From Aquimarina sp. MMG016 (GTDB taxonomy: Bacteria > Bacteroidota > Bacteroidia > Flavobacteriales > Flavobacteriaceae), in contig NZ_JAGJEA010000002.1 of assembly GCF_018100805.1 (NCBI RefSeq), positions 558,001 to 622,000 of the forward strand: a stretch of 64,000 nt of DNA, given 5' to 3'. Both the position numbers and the translations under genes were made by a program. Shown one piece after another: positions 7,681-16,828 of the stretch; within the stretch, counting starts at the first letter, position 1, and each line of letters starts with the position of its first letter. The notes under the pieces are model-generated. The model ran no database searches and was not told the DNA's origin. It saw only the letters and a list, made by a program, of their open reading frames with translations.

Positions 7681-8859
7681 ATGAGCAAAGAAGTAGTCAT
7701 CGTATCTGCAGCGCGTACCCCTATAGGAAGTTTTATGGGAAGTTTATCAACCGTTCCTGCAACAGAACTTGGATCCACTGCAATCAAAGGTGCATTAGAT
7801 AAAATAAATTTAGATCCTGCATTGGTTCAGGAAGTATTTATGGGTAATGTAGTACAAGCTGGTAATGGTCAAGCTCCTGCACGTCAAGCTGCATTAGGAG
7901 CAGGTATTCCTGATACTGTGCCTTGTACAACTGTCAATAAAGTATGTGCCAGTGGTATGAAAGCCGTAATGCACGCTGCTCAGGCAATAGCTCTTGGAGA
8001 TGCAGATATCATTGTTGCTGGAGGAATGGAAAGTATGAGCTTAATTCCTCACTATGTAAGATTAAGAGCAGGTCATAAATTCGGTCCTCAAACACTAGAA
8101 GATGGTATGCAACGTGATGGATTAGTTGATGTATACGATAAACATGCTATGGGAGTTTGTGCAGACGAATGTGCTGAAAAATATGAATTCAGCCGTGAAG
8201 ACCAGGATGCTTTTGCAATTCAGTCCTATGAGCGTTCTGCTAAAGCGTGGGCCGAAGGTAAATTTGCCAATGAAGTAGTACCAGTTGCTGTTCCTCAACG
8301 ACGAGGAGAGCCTATTATGGTTACAGAAGATGAAGAATACAAAAATGTGAAGATGGAAAAAATACCAGCTTTACGTCCTGCTTTTACAAAAGAAGGTACT
8401 GTAACCGCCGCCAACGCATCTACTATAAATGATGGTGCTGGTGCAGTTGTGGTTATGAGTGCCGAAAAAGCTGCTGAACTTGGGCTTACTCCATTAGTAA
8501 AAATTAAAAGTTATGCAGACGCAGCTCACGAACCTAAATGGTTTACTACCGCTCCTGCTAAAGCATTACCAAAGGCAATCGAAAAAGCAGAGATTTCTTT
8601 AGACGATGTAGATTTCTTTGAGTTTAATGAGGCTTTTTCTGTGGTAGGATTGGCTAACCTTAAAATTTTGGGACTTAATGACTCTAATACTAATGTGAAT
8701 GGTGGAGCAGTTTCTTTAGGACACCCTCTGGGATGTTCTGGAGTACGAATTTTGATTACGCTAATGAGCGTATTGGAACAAAATAATGCAAAAACCGGTG
8801 CTGCAGCGATCTGTAATGGCGGTGGAGGTGCTTCTGCTATGGTGATAGAAAGAGTCTAG
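7681..8859 (+). CDS. Acetyl-CoA C-acetyltransferase (thiolase)
   Basis: A 392-residue cytoplasmic enzyme from the ATG at 7681; an upstream in-frame start would add 16 residues that do not fit the family. It condenses two acetyl-CoA to acetoacetyl-CoA or cleaves beta-ketoacyl-CoA. The three catalytic residues are where the family has them: C89 in KVCASGM (acyl-carrying nucleophile), H348 in LGHPLG and C378 in CNGGGGASAMV. The NEAFSVV motif is also present. Length and numbering match biosynthetic-type thiolases closely. The NlpC gene follows after 32 bases on the same strand; the two have no evident metabolic link. Confidence 0.93.
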   Translation: MSKEVVIVSAARTPIGSFMGSLSTVPATELGSTAIKGALDKINLDPALVQEVFMGNVVQAGNGQAPARQAALGAGIPDTVPCTTVNKVCASGMKAVMHAAQAIALGDADIIVAGGMESMSLIPHYVRLRAGHKFGPQTLEDGMQRDGLVDVYDKHAMGVCADECAEKYEFSREDQDAFAIQSYERSAKAWAEGKFANEVVPVAVPQRRGEPIMVTEDEEYKNVKMEKIPALRPAFTKEGTVTAANASTINDGAGAVVVMSAEKAAELGLTPLVKIKSYADAAHEPKWFTTAPAKALPKAIEKAEISLDDVDFFEFNEAFSVVGLANLKILGLNDSNTNVNGGAVSLGHPLGCSGVRILITLMSVLEQNNAKTGAAAICNGGGGASAMVIERV

Positions 8860-8891
8860 TCTAATTAAGAATTCATAATTATTTATACTGA

Positions 8892-9641
8892 ATGCAATAC
8901 GGTATTTGCAATCTAAGTATTGTCCCTTTACGAGCTGAACCCAGCGATCCTAGTGAAATGGTTACCCAGGTTTTGTATGGTGAACATTTCAAAGTCCTGG
9001 AACAACGAAAAAAATGGAGTAAAATTCGTTTGGCTTTCGATTCCTATGAAGGTTGGATCGATAATAAACAATATTTAGAAATTACCGAAGACGATTATAA
9101 GAGTTTTGAGAACCAATCTCCTACTCTGGTTGGTGATATGGTAGAATTCATAAATTGTGAAGAACATCAGCTAATGCCTGTTCCTTTTGGAGCTTCTTTA
9201 GGGGCGTTAGACTTCTTTAAACATCAATACGAAGGTACAAGAGTTACCGAACAACAACCTAAAGAAAAACTTATAGAAACCGCTTATTTATTTCTTAATG
9301 CTCCCTATTTATGGGGAGGTAAAACTAATTTTGGTATCGACTGTAGCGGTTTTACTCAGATGGTGTATAAACTGAATGGGTATAAACTACTTAGAGATGC
9401 TTCACAGCAAGCTACTCAAGGAGATGCTCTTAGTTTTATAGAGGAAAGTGAACCGGGAGATCTAGCTTTCTTTGATAATGAAGAAGGTAACATCATACAT
9501 GTAGGCATTATGATGAAAGATAACTATATTATTCACGCGCATGGCAAAGTGCGCGTGGATCGTATAGACCATACTGGAATTTATAATAACGAAAAACGTA
9601 CACACACCCATAAACTTAGGGTAATTAAAAGAGTTATTTAA
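8892..9641 (+). CDS. NlpC/P60 (C40) peptidase with N-terminal SH3-type domain
   Basis: A 249-residue peptidoglycan hydrolase. Residues 1-60 form a bacterial SH3 domain (CNLSIVPLRAEPSDPSEMVT, with KILR-like strands EGWID). The catalytic NlpC/P60 domain spans about 125-245: YLWGGKTNFGIDCSGF with nucleophile C151, then PGDLAFFDNEEGNIIHVGI with H203, and the IIHAHGKVRVD strand supplying the third polar residue. These enzymes cleave the gamma-D-glutamyl-diamino-acid bond of peptide stems. No obvious signal peptide is seen, as in many Bacteroidota members, where the enzyme may act in peptide recycling. Confidence 0.88.
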   Translation: MQYGICNLSIVPLRAEPSDPSEMVTQVLYGEHFKVLEQRKKWSKIRLAFDSYEGWIDNKQYLEITEDDYKSFENQSPTLVGDMVEFINCEEHQLMPVPFGASLGALDFFKHQYEGTRVTEQQPKEKLIETAYLFLNAPYLWGGKTNFGIDCSGFTQMVYKLNGYKLLRDASQQATQGDALSFIEESEPGDLAFFDNEEGNIIHVGIMMKDNYIIHAHGKVRVDRIDHTGIYNNEKRTHTHKLRVIKRVI

Positions 9642-9828
9642 TACTAGTCTCAAAAATGATTGAGTATTAAATACATTTCAGAAAACGACCTAAAAATAAA
9701 AGCCAGATACTATAATTAGGCGTTTCTAATAAAAAAAGCGTCCAAGTGCTATGAGGTTTTATCAAAATCCGTTTAAGAGCTTCTACGGAAGTTATGAAGA
9801 TATGTTTAAATGAAATAATCTAATAGCT

Positions 9829-10359
9829 ATGCCACAGTCTTTAGAAATACTCATTGTAAAAGTAAAACCTGAAGAAAATAAAAAACTATTAGAAATTGGT
9901 CTTCAAACTTTCTATAATAGTTTTGGTCCACCGGTAAACACTGAAGAAAATATTCGAAGCTACTTACAAGAAAAATTTACTTTAGCACAAATTGACAGAG
10001 AGTTACAAGATGATAATTCGCAATTCTTTTTTGCCAAATCAGATAATAACATTATAGGATATCTGAAGTTAAATTCTGGAAAAGCACAAACTGAAATAAT
10101 TGAAGGAAAATCCCTGGAAATTGAAAGGATTTATGTAGTAAAAGATTATCAGGGTAAAAAGATTGGACAACTTCTACTCGATAAATCCATACAAATTGCT
10201 AAAGAAATGAATATAGATTTTATATGGCTAGGCGTATGGGATAAAAACTCCGGAGCTATAAAATTCTATGAAAGAAATGGTTTCAAAACCTTTGACAAGC
10301 ATCAATTTATATTAGGTACAGAAGTACAAACGGATATTATGATGAAGCTGGAATTATAG
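9829..10359 (+). CDS. GNAT-family N-acetyltransferase
   Basis: A 176-residue protein with the GNAT fold. The acetyl-CoA-binding motif A is at about 100-125 (ERIYVVKDYQGKKIGQLLLDKS), where QGKKIG supplies the pyrophosphate-binding Q/RxxGxG/A-type loop. Motif B follows (FIWLGVWDKNSGAIKFYERNGF). The N-terminal region (TFYNSFGPPVNTEENIRSYL) matches the diamine or amino-acid acetyltransferase-like subgroup common in Flavobacteriaceae. Substrate cannot be told from sequence. The gene stands alone, 187 bases after the NlpC gene and ahead of the TetR unit. Confidence 0.82.
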   Translation: MPQSLEILIVKVKPEENKKLLEIGLQTFYNSFGPPVNTEENIRSYLQEKFTLAQIDRELQDDNSQFFFAKSDNNIIGYLKLNSGKAQTEIIEGKSLEIERIYVVKDYQGKKIGQLLLDKSIQIAKEMNIDFIWLGVWDKNSGAIKFYERNGFKTFDKHQFILGTEVQTDIMMKLEL

Positions 10360-10410
10360 GTTTTTGAGAATTTTATGATTTCAATAACACAATGTAGTTT
10401 GGTTTTTATT

Positions 10411-10432
10411 TAATTTTGAAACGATCATTTCA
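10411..10432 (+). promoter_or_regulatory. tetR promoter with overlapping operator (copy 1)
   Basis: TAATTTTG (10411-10418) is a perfect -7 box. Its final TG is also the beginning of the 16-base near-palindrome TGAAACGATCATTTCA (10417-10432). A repressor bound there would cover the promoter. The same motif recurs at 11041-11056, upstream of the azoreductase gene. The site lies 7 bases before the tetR ATG. Confidence 0.65.
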
Positions 10433-10439
10433 TTAAGAT

Positions 10440-11021
10440 ATGCCTAAAGTAGAAACATTTGATAGAAAACAGGTTTTGCAGAATGCTACTGAAGTATTTC
10501 ATAAAAAAGGATACAACGGTACTTCTATGCAAGATTTGGTGGATGCTACTAATTTAAATAGATCAAGTATCTATAATTCGTTTGGTAGTAAATTGTCTAT
10601 GTTTATGGAAGTTTTATCTTACTACCAATCTAGTGGAAAAGCTGAAATGGGAAAAGAACTCGCACATTCTCATAATGCATTAGATACCATGAAGTTAATT
10701 TTCGAAATGTATCTTAATGATATTCTTGACGATAAGGATCGAAAAGGTTGTTTGATTGTAAATTGTAAGTCTGAGATGGCAAATCAGGAACCTCTTATTA
10801 AATCTTTTATGGAGCAGAACCAGGAACAGTCGATTGCTATGTTAGAAGATGTTGTACATAATGGGCAAATGGAGAAAATCTTTAATGAAGATCAAACAGC
10901 AAACCAATATGCTCTTTATTTATACTCTTCTATTCAAGGATTAAGAATGACTGGAATATTAAACAACAATGAAGAAGAACTAAGAAACCTTATAAATACA
11001 GTACTTAAAGTACTATACTAA
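10440..11021 (+). CDS. TetR/AcrR-family transcriptional repressor
   Basis: A 193-residue regulator. The N-terminal helix-turn-helix occupies about residues 8-52 (QVLQNATEVFHKKGYNGTSM, LVDATNLNRSSIYNSFGSK), a textbook TetR DNA-binding unit. The C-terminal ligand and dimer domain (55-193) contains KGCLIVNCKSEMA, a segment shared with the AcrR-like group that controls oxidoreductases. It sits in front of an azoreductase and a short-chain dehydrogenase on the same strand. Matching palindromes precede both tetR and that pair, so it probably represses itself and them, releasing on binding a quinone or electrophile. The ligand is unknown. Two cysteines (in KGCLIVNCKSE) could act as sensors, which is speculative. 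Confidence 0.85.
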   Translation: MPKVETFDRKQVLQNATEVFHKKGYNGTSMQDLVDATNLNRSSIYNSFGSKLSMFMEVLSYYQSSGKAEMGKELAHSHNALDTMKLIFEMYLNDILDDKDRKGCLIVNCKSEMANQEPLIKSFMEQNQEQSIAMLEDVVHNGQMEKIFNEDQTANQYALYLYSSIQGLRMTGILNNNEEELRNLINTVLKVLY

Positions 11022-11034
11022 TATTTTTTTTAAC

Positions 11035-11056
11035 TTAATTTGAAACGATTGTTTCA
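11035..11056 (+). promoter_or_regulatory. Operator (copy 2) before the azoreductase-dehydrogenase operon
   Basis: TGAAACGATTGTTTCA (11041-11056) is a near-perfect palindrome sharing its first nine bases and its TTTCA end with the copy ahead of tetR. It overlaps a near-match -7 box (TTAATTTG, 11035-11042) in the same way, 18 bases before the azoreductase ATG. Confidence 0.65.
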
Positions 11057-11074
11057 AATAAAATAATAATAATT

Positions 11075-11671
11075 ATGAGAACACTATTAAGAATAGATAG
11101 CAGTCCAAGAAAAAACTCCTCTATAAGTAGACAATTAGGAGATGTCTTGCAGGAAAAATTAGAAAATGAAGCAAATTATATCACCTCAAATAGAGATGTA
11201 TATTATGATGAATTAATCTCTTTAGGTAATGAAGATAGCGTTGCCGCGTATTTTACACCCGAGGACCAACAAACCGAAGCACAAAAAGAAGCTGTTCAAA
11301 CATCAAATATTCTTGCAAAAGAGTTTGCCTCAGCAGATAGTTACCTGTTTACAGTTCCTATGTATAATTTTGGTATTACAGCTGGTTTAAAAACGTATAT
11401 TGACTTAATCGCCAGAGCTGGGATTAGTTTTAAATATACAGAGAAAGGTCCTGAAGGACTGTTAAAAGGTAAAAAAGCCTACGTGATTATCACCACCGGT
11501 GGCACAAAATTAGGAACACCTGTTGATCACGTGACAGGATACCTAACTACCTTCCTGAATTTTATTGGTATCATAGATATTGAGTTTATTAAATCTGATC
11601 AAATCATGAGCGATACTGAAAAAATCCTAAAAGATGCAAAAACAGGAATCAACGAATTAATTTTAAACTAA
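11075..11671 (+). CDS. FMN-dependent NADH-azoreductase / quinone reductase
   Basis: A 198-residue flavodoxin-fold enzyme. The N-terminal LLRIDSSPRKNSSISRQLGD is the FMN phosphate-binding loop of AzoR; PMYNFGITAGLKTYIDLIARAG is the central signature, in which the PMYNF(G) segment contacts the isoalloxazine ring. VIITTGGT follows. AzoR proteins reduce quinones and azo compounds with NADH and protect against electrophile stress. The gene is preceded by the second operator and followed after 29 bases by a dehydrogenase, forming a two-gene operon under likely TetR control. Substrate in vivo is more likely a quinone than a dye. Confidence 0.87.
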   Translation: MRTLLRIDSSPRKNSSISRQLGDVLQEKLENEANYITSNRDVYYDELISLGNEDSVAAYFTPEDQQTEAQKEAVQTSNILAKEFASADSYLFTVPMYNFGITAGLKTYIDLIARAGISFKYTEKGPEGLLKGKKAYVIITTGGTKLGTPVDHVTGYLTTFLNFIGIIDIEFIKSDQIMSDTEKILKDAKTGINELILN

Positions 11672-11700
11672 TTATTATAAACTCTTAACAAAAACTTACA

Positions 11701-12450
11701 ATGAAAAAGTTAGAAAACAAAGTAGCGATTATCACAGGTGCCAATAGTGGAATCGGATTAGCTACAGCTAAATTATATCTTCAAGAAGGTGCTAAAGTAG
11801 TACTTTCTGGTAGACGACAAGAAGCATTAGACGAAGTTGCAAAAGATCTCGAAGGAGATTTTACTATCATAAAAGCGGATGTATCTAAATTAGAAGATAA
11901 CAAAAGACTAATTCAAGAGGCTACGAATAAATACGGAAAAATTGACATCCTATTTCTTAATGCAGGTGTGGCACCTCCTTCTCCAGCTCACGAAATTACA
12001 GAAGATCACTATGATGAAGTATTTAACATTAATGTAAAAGGTCCTATACTAGCTACCAAAGAAGCACTTCCACACGTTAATGATGGTGGAACGATTTTGT
12101 TTACAAATTCTATTGTACATCAAAAAGGATTTGATGGATTAGGTGTGTACTCTGCTTCTAAGGGAGCATTAAGAGCATACCAAAGGGTATTAACTTCTGA
12201 GGTGAAATCCAGAGGGATTAGGGTAAATTCAATTGCTCCCGGGCCAATTGATACTCCAATATATGGTAAAATGGGATTACCGCAAGATGTAGTAGAAGAA
12301 ATGGGGAAAGGCTTTGCAGCACAAGTACCTTTGGGACGCTTCGGAACATCAGAAGAAATTGCCAAGTCAGCACTGTTTTTAGCTTCAGATGATGCATCTT
12401 TTATCAATGGTGTAGAATTAGAAGTTGATGGCGGATTAAGTCAGATTTAA
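11701..12450 (+). CDS. Short-chain dehydrogenase/reductase (SDR)
   Basis: A 249-residue classical SDR. The NAD(P)-binding motif is TGANSGIGLA near residue 14, followed by an NAG motif (LFLNAGVAPP) near 90. The catalytic pair is Y150 and K154 in YSASKGA, with an upstream serine in FTNSIVHQKG. The acidic/arginine pattern after the second strand (SGRRQEAL) favours NADPH. The C-terminal NGVELEVDGGL is standard for the family. It is the second gene of the azoreductase operon, so the substrate may be a reactive carbonyl or quinone-derived compound. A terminator follows. Confidence 0.88.
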   Translation: MKKLENKVAIITGANSGIGLATAKLYLQEGAKVVLSGRRQEALDEVAKDLEGDFTIIKADVSKLEDNKRLIQEATNKYGKIDILFLNAGVAPPSPAHEITEDHYDEVFNINVKGPILATKEALPHVNDGGTILFTNSIVHQKGFDGLGVYSASKGALRAYQRVLTSEVKSRGIRVNSIAPGPIDTPIYGKMGLPQDVVEEMGKGFAAQVPLGRFGTSEEIAKSALFLASDDASFINGVELEVDGGLSQI

Positions 12451-12498
12451 GCTATGCATATTGCTAAATGACATTAGCATTTAAGGATTTTAAAATCT

Positions 12499-12530
12499 AA
12501 AAGGGTTGGTTTTTATCAACCTTTTTCTTT
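12499..12530 (+). terminator. Rho-independent terminator after the SDR gene
   Basis: A 10-bp stem with one G-T wobble (12499-12508 with 12517-12526) encloses an 8-base loop and runs into TTTTTCTTT. It ends against the stop of the converging DUF5916 gene. Confidence 0.75.
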
Positions 12531-12531
12531 T

Positions 12532-14757
12532 CTATAAATTCAACCAATAAGTAACTTTTAGAACTATAGATCGAGTTCGTACATTAAATGCAAACCTATC
12601 CTGAGGGTCTACATCTCCTGTTAAATAATTATCCGTATATACCAATATCAAATCCGAAACAGGTGCAAAACGCCATTGGATACGTGCATTAATATTGGTA
12701 TTATCATCTTGGGAGTTATATTGTACAAATAACGAGGTGAACAAGCTTTTAGAAAAAGTATAATCGATTCTAGGGCTGATCAAAAAAGTTTCTCTACTAC
12801 CATCTAGATGAGGCATATCAAAAAAGTTCACTGCATAATTCAACGAAAAAGACCCTCGTGGTTGATATCTAACAGTAAAGCTTCCACCTGTCCCATAACG
12901 CCAGCCATTAAAATACTCCCCAATATAAGGATTAAGACTCCAACTGAATATTTGTCGACGATCACTTTGGTAATTGGCCGTAAAGCTAGTCCATGAAAAA
13001 TCCTGATCTGCCTCCAGTTCTTCTGAATCAGTTCCTGTCGGATCAAATGGATCAAAAAGATAAACATAGTTATGATTAAGGTTAAACCCAAAATTAGAGC
13101 GTTGAGTTAATTCTCCTCCCCAACCGGCAGAATATAAATGGTCAGTTTTACCAAAACCAGGTCGCCAGAAAATATCAGCTTCTACTCTATAATTATGGTT
13201 GTTCAAAAAGTCATTTTGTGGATAGTACCTTAATTCTGCTACAGGGTTTATCCTAAAATAATCTGTTCTTCTTATAAAACCCACTTCTGCATTATAATCT
13301 TCATCAACATATTCGTGTTTCCATAGGGCTCCATATTTTCGGGTATTATAATTTAGAGTGCTACCTTGAGCTATAGCCATAGCCATATCCGGTGAGAATG
13401 TACCATGTACAAATGTTTTACCGGACCAGGTATTATCTCTGGTAGCATAATTATAGTCTATACCAACCATCCGGTTATATCTATTGATATCGAGCGTATC
13501 CAGATTTTCATCAAAATCTACTGTTTGCTTATTTACAGCAATTAATCCAATGTTAGATCGTGCTCCAATTTTTCGTTGCGCAACCGCCACACCAAAATTA
13601 ATAGCTGGTATTCCTTGAGTTAAACTAGATGCAGTTTGCATATTTAATACACCGATACGTGTATTTGGATCTAATTTTCCGCTTAAGCGTAACCCTCCAT
13701 AGATTCTATTTTGTACCAGCTCTTCTGTAAGCACATCTTCTCCTACTCCAATACGTCTGGAAAAAAAAGGATTTATATTTGAAAAACCAAATTGTCCAAA
13801 TAGATCAGCATTCTCCAGAAAAAACTGCCTTCTTTCCGGAAAAAAAATCTCGAAACGATCCAGATTTGTAATTTGCTCATCTACTTCTACCTGAGAAAAA
13901 TCTGGGTTTACCGTTAGATCTAAATTCAATCCAGGAGTCAAGGCTATTTTTGCATCTCCTCCTAATTCAAAAAAATTATCTGTAGGTGTTGCATCTTCAT
14001 AATCTTTATTAATACCAGAAGAAATAAAAGGAATCAGAGATACAACACTACTCTTAGTTGTCAATTCTTCTTCCCAGATCATTTCTGCCGGATAAGCCAA
14101 AGTAAAAAGGATTTGATTTCTGGGAACTCCGGGGTATGTGCTAATTTCATTAGATTGTGTATCAAAACGGTAACTAGAAAACCCCCATTTTTTTGATGGA
14201 TTGGGATATCGCAATGTACTAAAGGGGATTTCTAATTCGGCAGTATAATATCCATCATATTTTTGGGCTTCTCCTTTCCACTTGTTATCCCATGAAGTAG
14301 AAAAATCCTGAAATGTATTTCCTCCATTGCTGATAGTTCCTTCACGACGTACTCCTTCAGGATTAATACCAAAATATAATGCATTGGTTCCATCATCAAA
14401 GGTATCAAACAAGAAAGTGATATTATCATTACCCCCCGCCCGGTAATCTCTACGCAAAGAACTCACTACCCAATCATTGCCCTCTGCATAGCATTTTACG
14501 CCAATATATAGACTATTTTTATCCGTGCACATATAAATCTCCGTCTGTGCCTTAGCTGGAATAGAATCTGAAGGGAAGTATTGAACAAAATCTTTGGCTG
14601 AAGTTAGTTTACTCCAAATAGCTTCACTTAGTACACCATCAATTTCAATTTTATCGGTGGTTGTACCTACTATAAAAGATTTTTTCTGACTATTATTAGT
14701 TTGAGCCTGGCTCTGCCACACCAAAATGATGGAGAACATTACTATCCAAAACCTCAT
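12532..14757 (-). CDS. DUF5916 outer-membrane protein with CBM9-like N-terminal domain
   Basis: A 741-residue protein with a signal peptide (MRFWIVMFSIILVWQSQAQ). Residues about 30-220 form a family-9 carbohydrate-binding-like sandwich (KIEIDGVLSEAIWSKL, TEIYMCTDKNSLYIGVKCY, FDDGTNALYFGINPEGVRR). The rest is the DUF5916 region: alternating amphipathic strands with aromatic ends, including FPERRQFFLENADLFG and FFSRRIGVG. It closes on a terminal strand SIVLKVTYWLNL, suggesting an outer-membrane beta-barrel. Function is undetermined; related proteins are common in Bacteroidota. The gene ends beside the terminator at 12499 and lies downstream of gapA, 89 bases away on the same strand. Confidence 0.75.
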   Translation of the reverse strand: MRFWIVMFSIILVWQSQAQTNNSQKKSFIVGTTTDKIEIDGVLSEAIWSKLTSAKDFVQYFPSDSIPAKAQTEIYMCTDKNSLYIGVKCYAEGNDWVVSSLRRDYRAGGNDNITFLFDTFDDGTNALYFGINPEGVRREGTISNGGNTFQDFSTSWDNKWKGEAQKYDGYYTAELEIPFSTLRYPNPSKKWGFSSYRFDTQSNEISTYPGVPRNQILFTLAYPAEMIWEEELTTKSSVVSLIPFISSGINKDYEDATPTDNFFELGGDAKIALTPGLNLDLTVNPDFSQVEVDEQITNLDRFEIFFPERRQFFLENADLFGQFGFSNINPFFSRRIGVGEDVLTEELVQNRIYGGLRLSGKLDPNTRIGVLNMQTASSLTQGIPAINFGVAVAQRKIGARSNIGLIAVNKQTVDFDENLDTLDINRYNRMVGIDYNYATRDNTWSGKTFVHGTFSPDMAMAIAQGSTLNYNTRKYGALWKHEYVDEDYNAEVGFIRRTDYFRINPVAELRYYPQNDFLNNHNYRVEADIFWRPGFGKTDHLYSAGWGGELTQRSNFGFNLNHNYVYLFDPFDPTGTDSEELEADQDFSWTSFTANYQSDRRQIFSWSLNPYIGEYFNGWRYGTGGSFTVRYQPRGSFSLNYAVNFFDMPHLDGSRETFLISPRIDYTFSKSLFTSLFVQYNSQDDNTNINARIQWRFAPVSDLILVYTDNYLTGDVDPQDRFAFNVRTRSIVLKVTYWLNL

Positions 14758-14846
14758 GCTGAAATTTCCGTATTAATGTTTTTATACTATTTATTCTGTT
14801 AAATTCTCAAAAATAGAATACGAAAATTTACTTTTTGTTAAAATTA

Positions 14847-15836
14847 TTACAATTCGAGTATTTGTCGAATCATCTGATTAGTAAAACCCCATTCATTATC
14901 ATACCATATCATAATTTTTACTAAATCTCCGTCTACCACACGTGTCAAAGAAGCATCCACAGTAGCTGCATAAGGATTTTGTTGAATATCTGAAGATACA
15001 ATGGGTTCATAAGTTACATCCAATACTTTGGCATACCGATCTGTATTGGCTTCTTTTTCAAGGATCTTATTAATTTCCTCTGGAGTAGTATTTCTTTCAG
15101 CAATAAAGGTAACATCGCTAATAGAACCTACAGGGACCGGTGTACGAATGGCAACTCCATCGAATTTTCCTTCGTATTGTGGAAGTGCTTTAGTAGTAGC
15201 AATGGCAGCACCGGTAGTTGTAGGAGTTAGATTTATTGCTCCTGCCCTTCCCATTCTAGGATTTTTCTTTGATGGTGCATCTACCAAAGTCTGAGAAGCT
15301 GTGTAAGCATGAATCGTATTTAAGATTGCTTTTTTAACGCCAATGGTTCTTCCTAATATTTCTACCACCGGACTTATATTATTTGTAGTACAGCTTGCAC
15401 AGGAGAATATGGCAGTTTTACCATCTTCTGTATTCACTCCATGTACCACGGTTGGTGTATCCTTACTTTTTGTGGGTCCTGAAATTACTACATTTGTCGC
15501 TCCAGCTTTAATATGCTTCTCTGCATCCTCTCTATTGGTAAAAAAACCGGTACTCTCAATGACTACATCAATGTCATGTTCCTTCCAAGGTAATTGTTCA
15601 GGATCTCTTTGATTAAAATATGTAATCTCTTGTCCATCCACAATTAAATGGTCTCCCCTAATATTTATTTCTTTATCATAAATTCCATACACACTATCGT
15701 ATTTAAGGAGATATTGAGCATTTTCAATTGACATTAGGTCGTTTACCGCCACCACCTGTAAACCAGGTTCTTCCATAATTACTTTAAGGGCAGCTCTTCC
15801 GATTCTTCCGAACCCATTAATCGCTATTCTTTTCAT
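14847..15836 (-). CDS. gap: Type I glyceraldehyde-3-phosphate dehydrogenase
   Basis: A 329-residue glycolytic enzyme, normal in length. The Rossmann motif is INGFGRIGR at residues 5-13. The catalytic cysteine is C149 in SCASCTTN, the partner histidine lies in LNTIHAYTASQ, and anion sites are in TPTTTGAA and the RTPVPVGSISD loop. The sequence after the second strand reads VAVNDLMSIEN, retaining the aspartate that favours NAD over NADP. Flavobacteria often carry more than one GAPDH; which role this copy plays cannot be told. It is flanked by DUF2461 upstream and DUF5916 downstream on the same strand, with gaps of 114 and 89 bases. Confidence 0.92.
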   Translation of the reverse strand: MKRIAINGFGRIGRAALKVIMEEPGLQVVAVNDLMSIENAQYLLKYDSVYGIYDKEINIRGDHLIVDGQEITYFNQRDPEQLPWKEHDIDVVIESTGFFTNREDAEKHIKAGATNVVISGPTKSKDTPTVVHGVNTEDGKTAIFSCASCTTNNISPVVEILGRTIGVKKAILNTIHAYTASQTLVDAPSKKNPRMGRAGAINLTPTTTGAAIATTKALPQYEGKFDGVAIRTPVPVGSISDVTFIAERNTTPEEINKILEKEANTDRYAKVLDVTYEPIVSSDIQQNPYAATVDASLTRVVDGDLVKIMIWYDNEWGFTNQMIRQILEL

Positions 15837-15950
15837 GTACTACATTATTTTTGTTGGTAAAAAAATGATGAAATTATAGTGTTATAATTTCCATCTGTAA
15901 TGTCGTAAAAAAGAGAGTATAATTACTTTTTTTATGCTAAACTTAACGAT

Positions 15951-16631
15951 TTAATCTTCTAATAATGAAACTCCATTAAGGTCAGTTGTCAATACATCAC
16001 TCATATAATCAAAATATGGTCTGAGCAATTCGAAATGATGGACAACTTTATCCAGAAAATCGGGTGCAAAAACCTCTGCATCGGTAAATGCATGTTCCAC
16101 AAAAAATGATTTATTTTTAATCAAATCTATATTAGGATGATCCTTGCTAAATCCTTTAGGAGCCGTTTTAACCTGATATTGGTTGTTGAAACCTCCAAAA
16201 GCTTTTTTGAATTCAGGATTAGCTAATATTTCTCTAATTTCTTGATCATCCATCTCAAACTCCTTTCGGATACGAAGTAAATCAGCTGGTTCCGGACTGA
16301 AGAAACCTCCTGCCATTAATGAATTACCTGGCTCCAGCCTTAAATAATAACCTCCTCTTCTATGTGCCCCTGCTCTACTAAAACTTACACTTCTATGCAC
16401 ATTATAAGGCGTTTTATCCTTACTAAAACGCACATCTCGATTGATTCTAAATACTTTTGTCTTTTCAATCTCATCCTTTTCATTTAATCGTTCTACTACA
16501 GCAGCGTAAAAGGTCTTTAACTCCTTTTCTCCTGCTTGATAACGCTTCTTGTGCTCAGTCATCCAATCACGATGGTTATTTTTTTTGAGATCTTTTAAAA
16601 ATTCAAAGGTCGATTTTGGTATGGTACTCAT
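15951..16631 (-). CDS. DUF2461 (TIGR02453-type) protein
   Basis: A 226-residue cytoplasmic protein that matches DUF2461 along its length. It has FEFLKDLKKNNHRDWMTEHKKRY at the N-terminus, then KVFRINRDVRFSKDKTPYNVHRSVSFSRAGAHR, then GYYLRLEPGNSLMAGGFF and the acidic helical C-terminus. The conserved W, R and tyrosine residues are all present. The family is widespread and its biochemical function is unknown. It is the first of three minus-strand genes (with gap and DUF5916), but spacing above 85 bases leaves co-transcription open. Confidence 0.85.
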   Translation of the reverse strand: MSTIPKSTFEFLKDLKKNNHRDWMTEHKKRYQAGEKELKTFYAAVVERLNEKDEIEKTKVFRINRDVRFSKDKTPYNVHRSVSFSRAGAHRRGGYYLRLEPGNSLMAGGFFSPEPADLLRIRKEFEMDDQEIREILANPEFKKAFGGFNNQYQVKTAPKGFSKDHPNIDLIKNKSFFVEHAFTDAEVFAPDFLDKVVHHFELLRPYFDYMSDVLTTDLNGVSLLED

Positions 16632-16828
16632 ATAAAATTACTTTGATCTAAAAGTACTAAAATCTGTTTTCTGAATTGAAGTTTAACTAAAATTTATGCA
16701 ATATAACGACCTATACTTTTCCTTCATCTTGCATTATATTAACCTAATAAAAGAACAGTACTGTCTATCAGAAAGGTCACTAATCTTAAATTATAATCAT
16801 TTAAGTACGACTTTTATCAATCAAATAC

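Noticed and set aside
9642-9828. Imperfect inverted repeat (TTTAATACT/CTCAA with TTGAGTATTAAA) after the NlpC gene
   Set aside because: A 5-base bulge and no T-tract; not strong enough to call a terminator.
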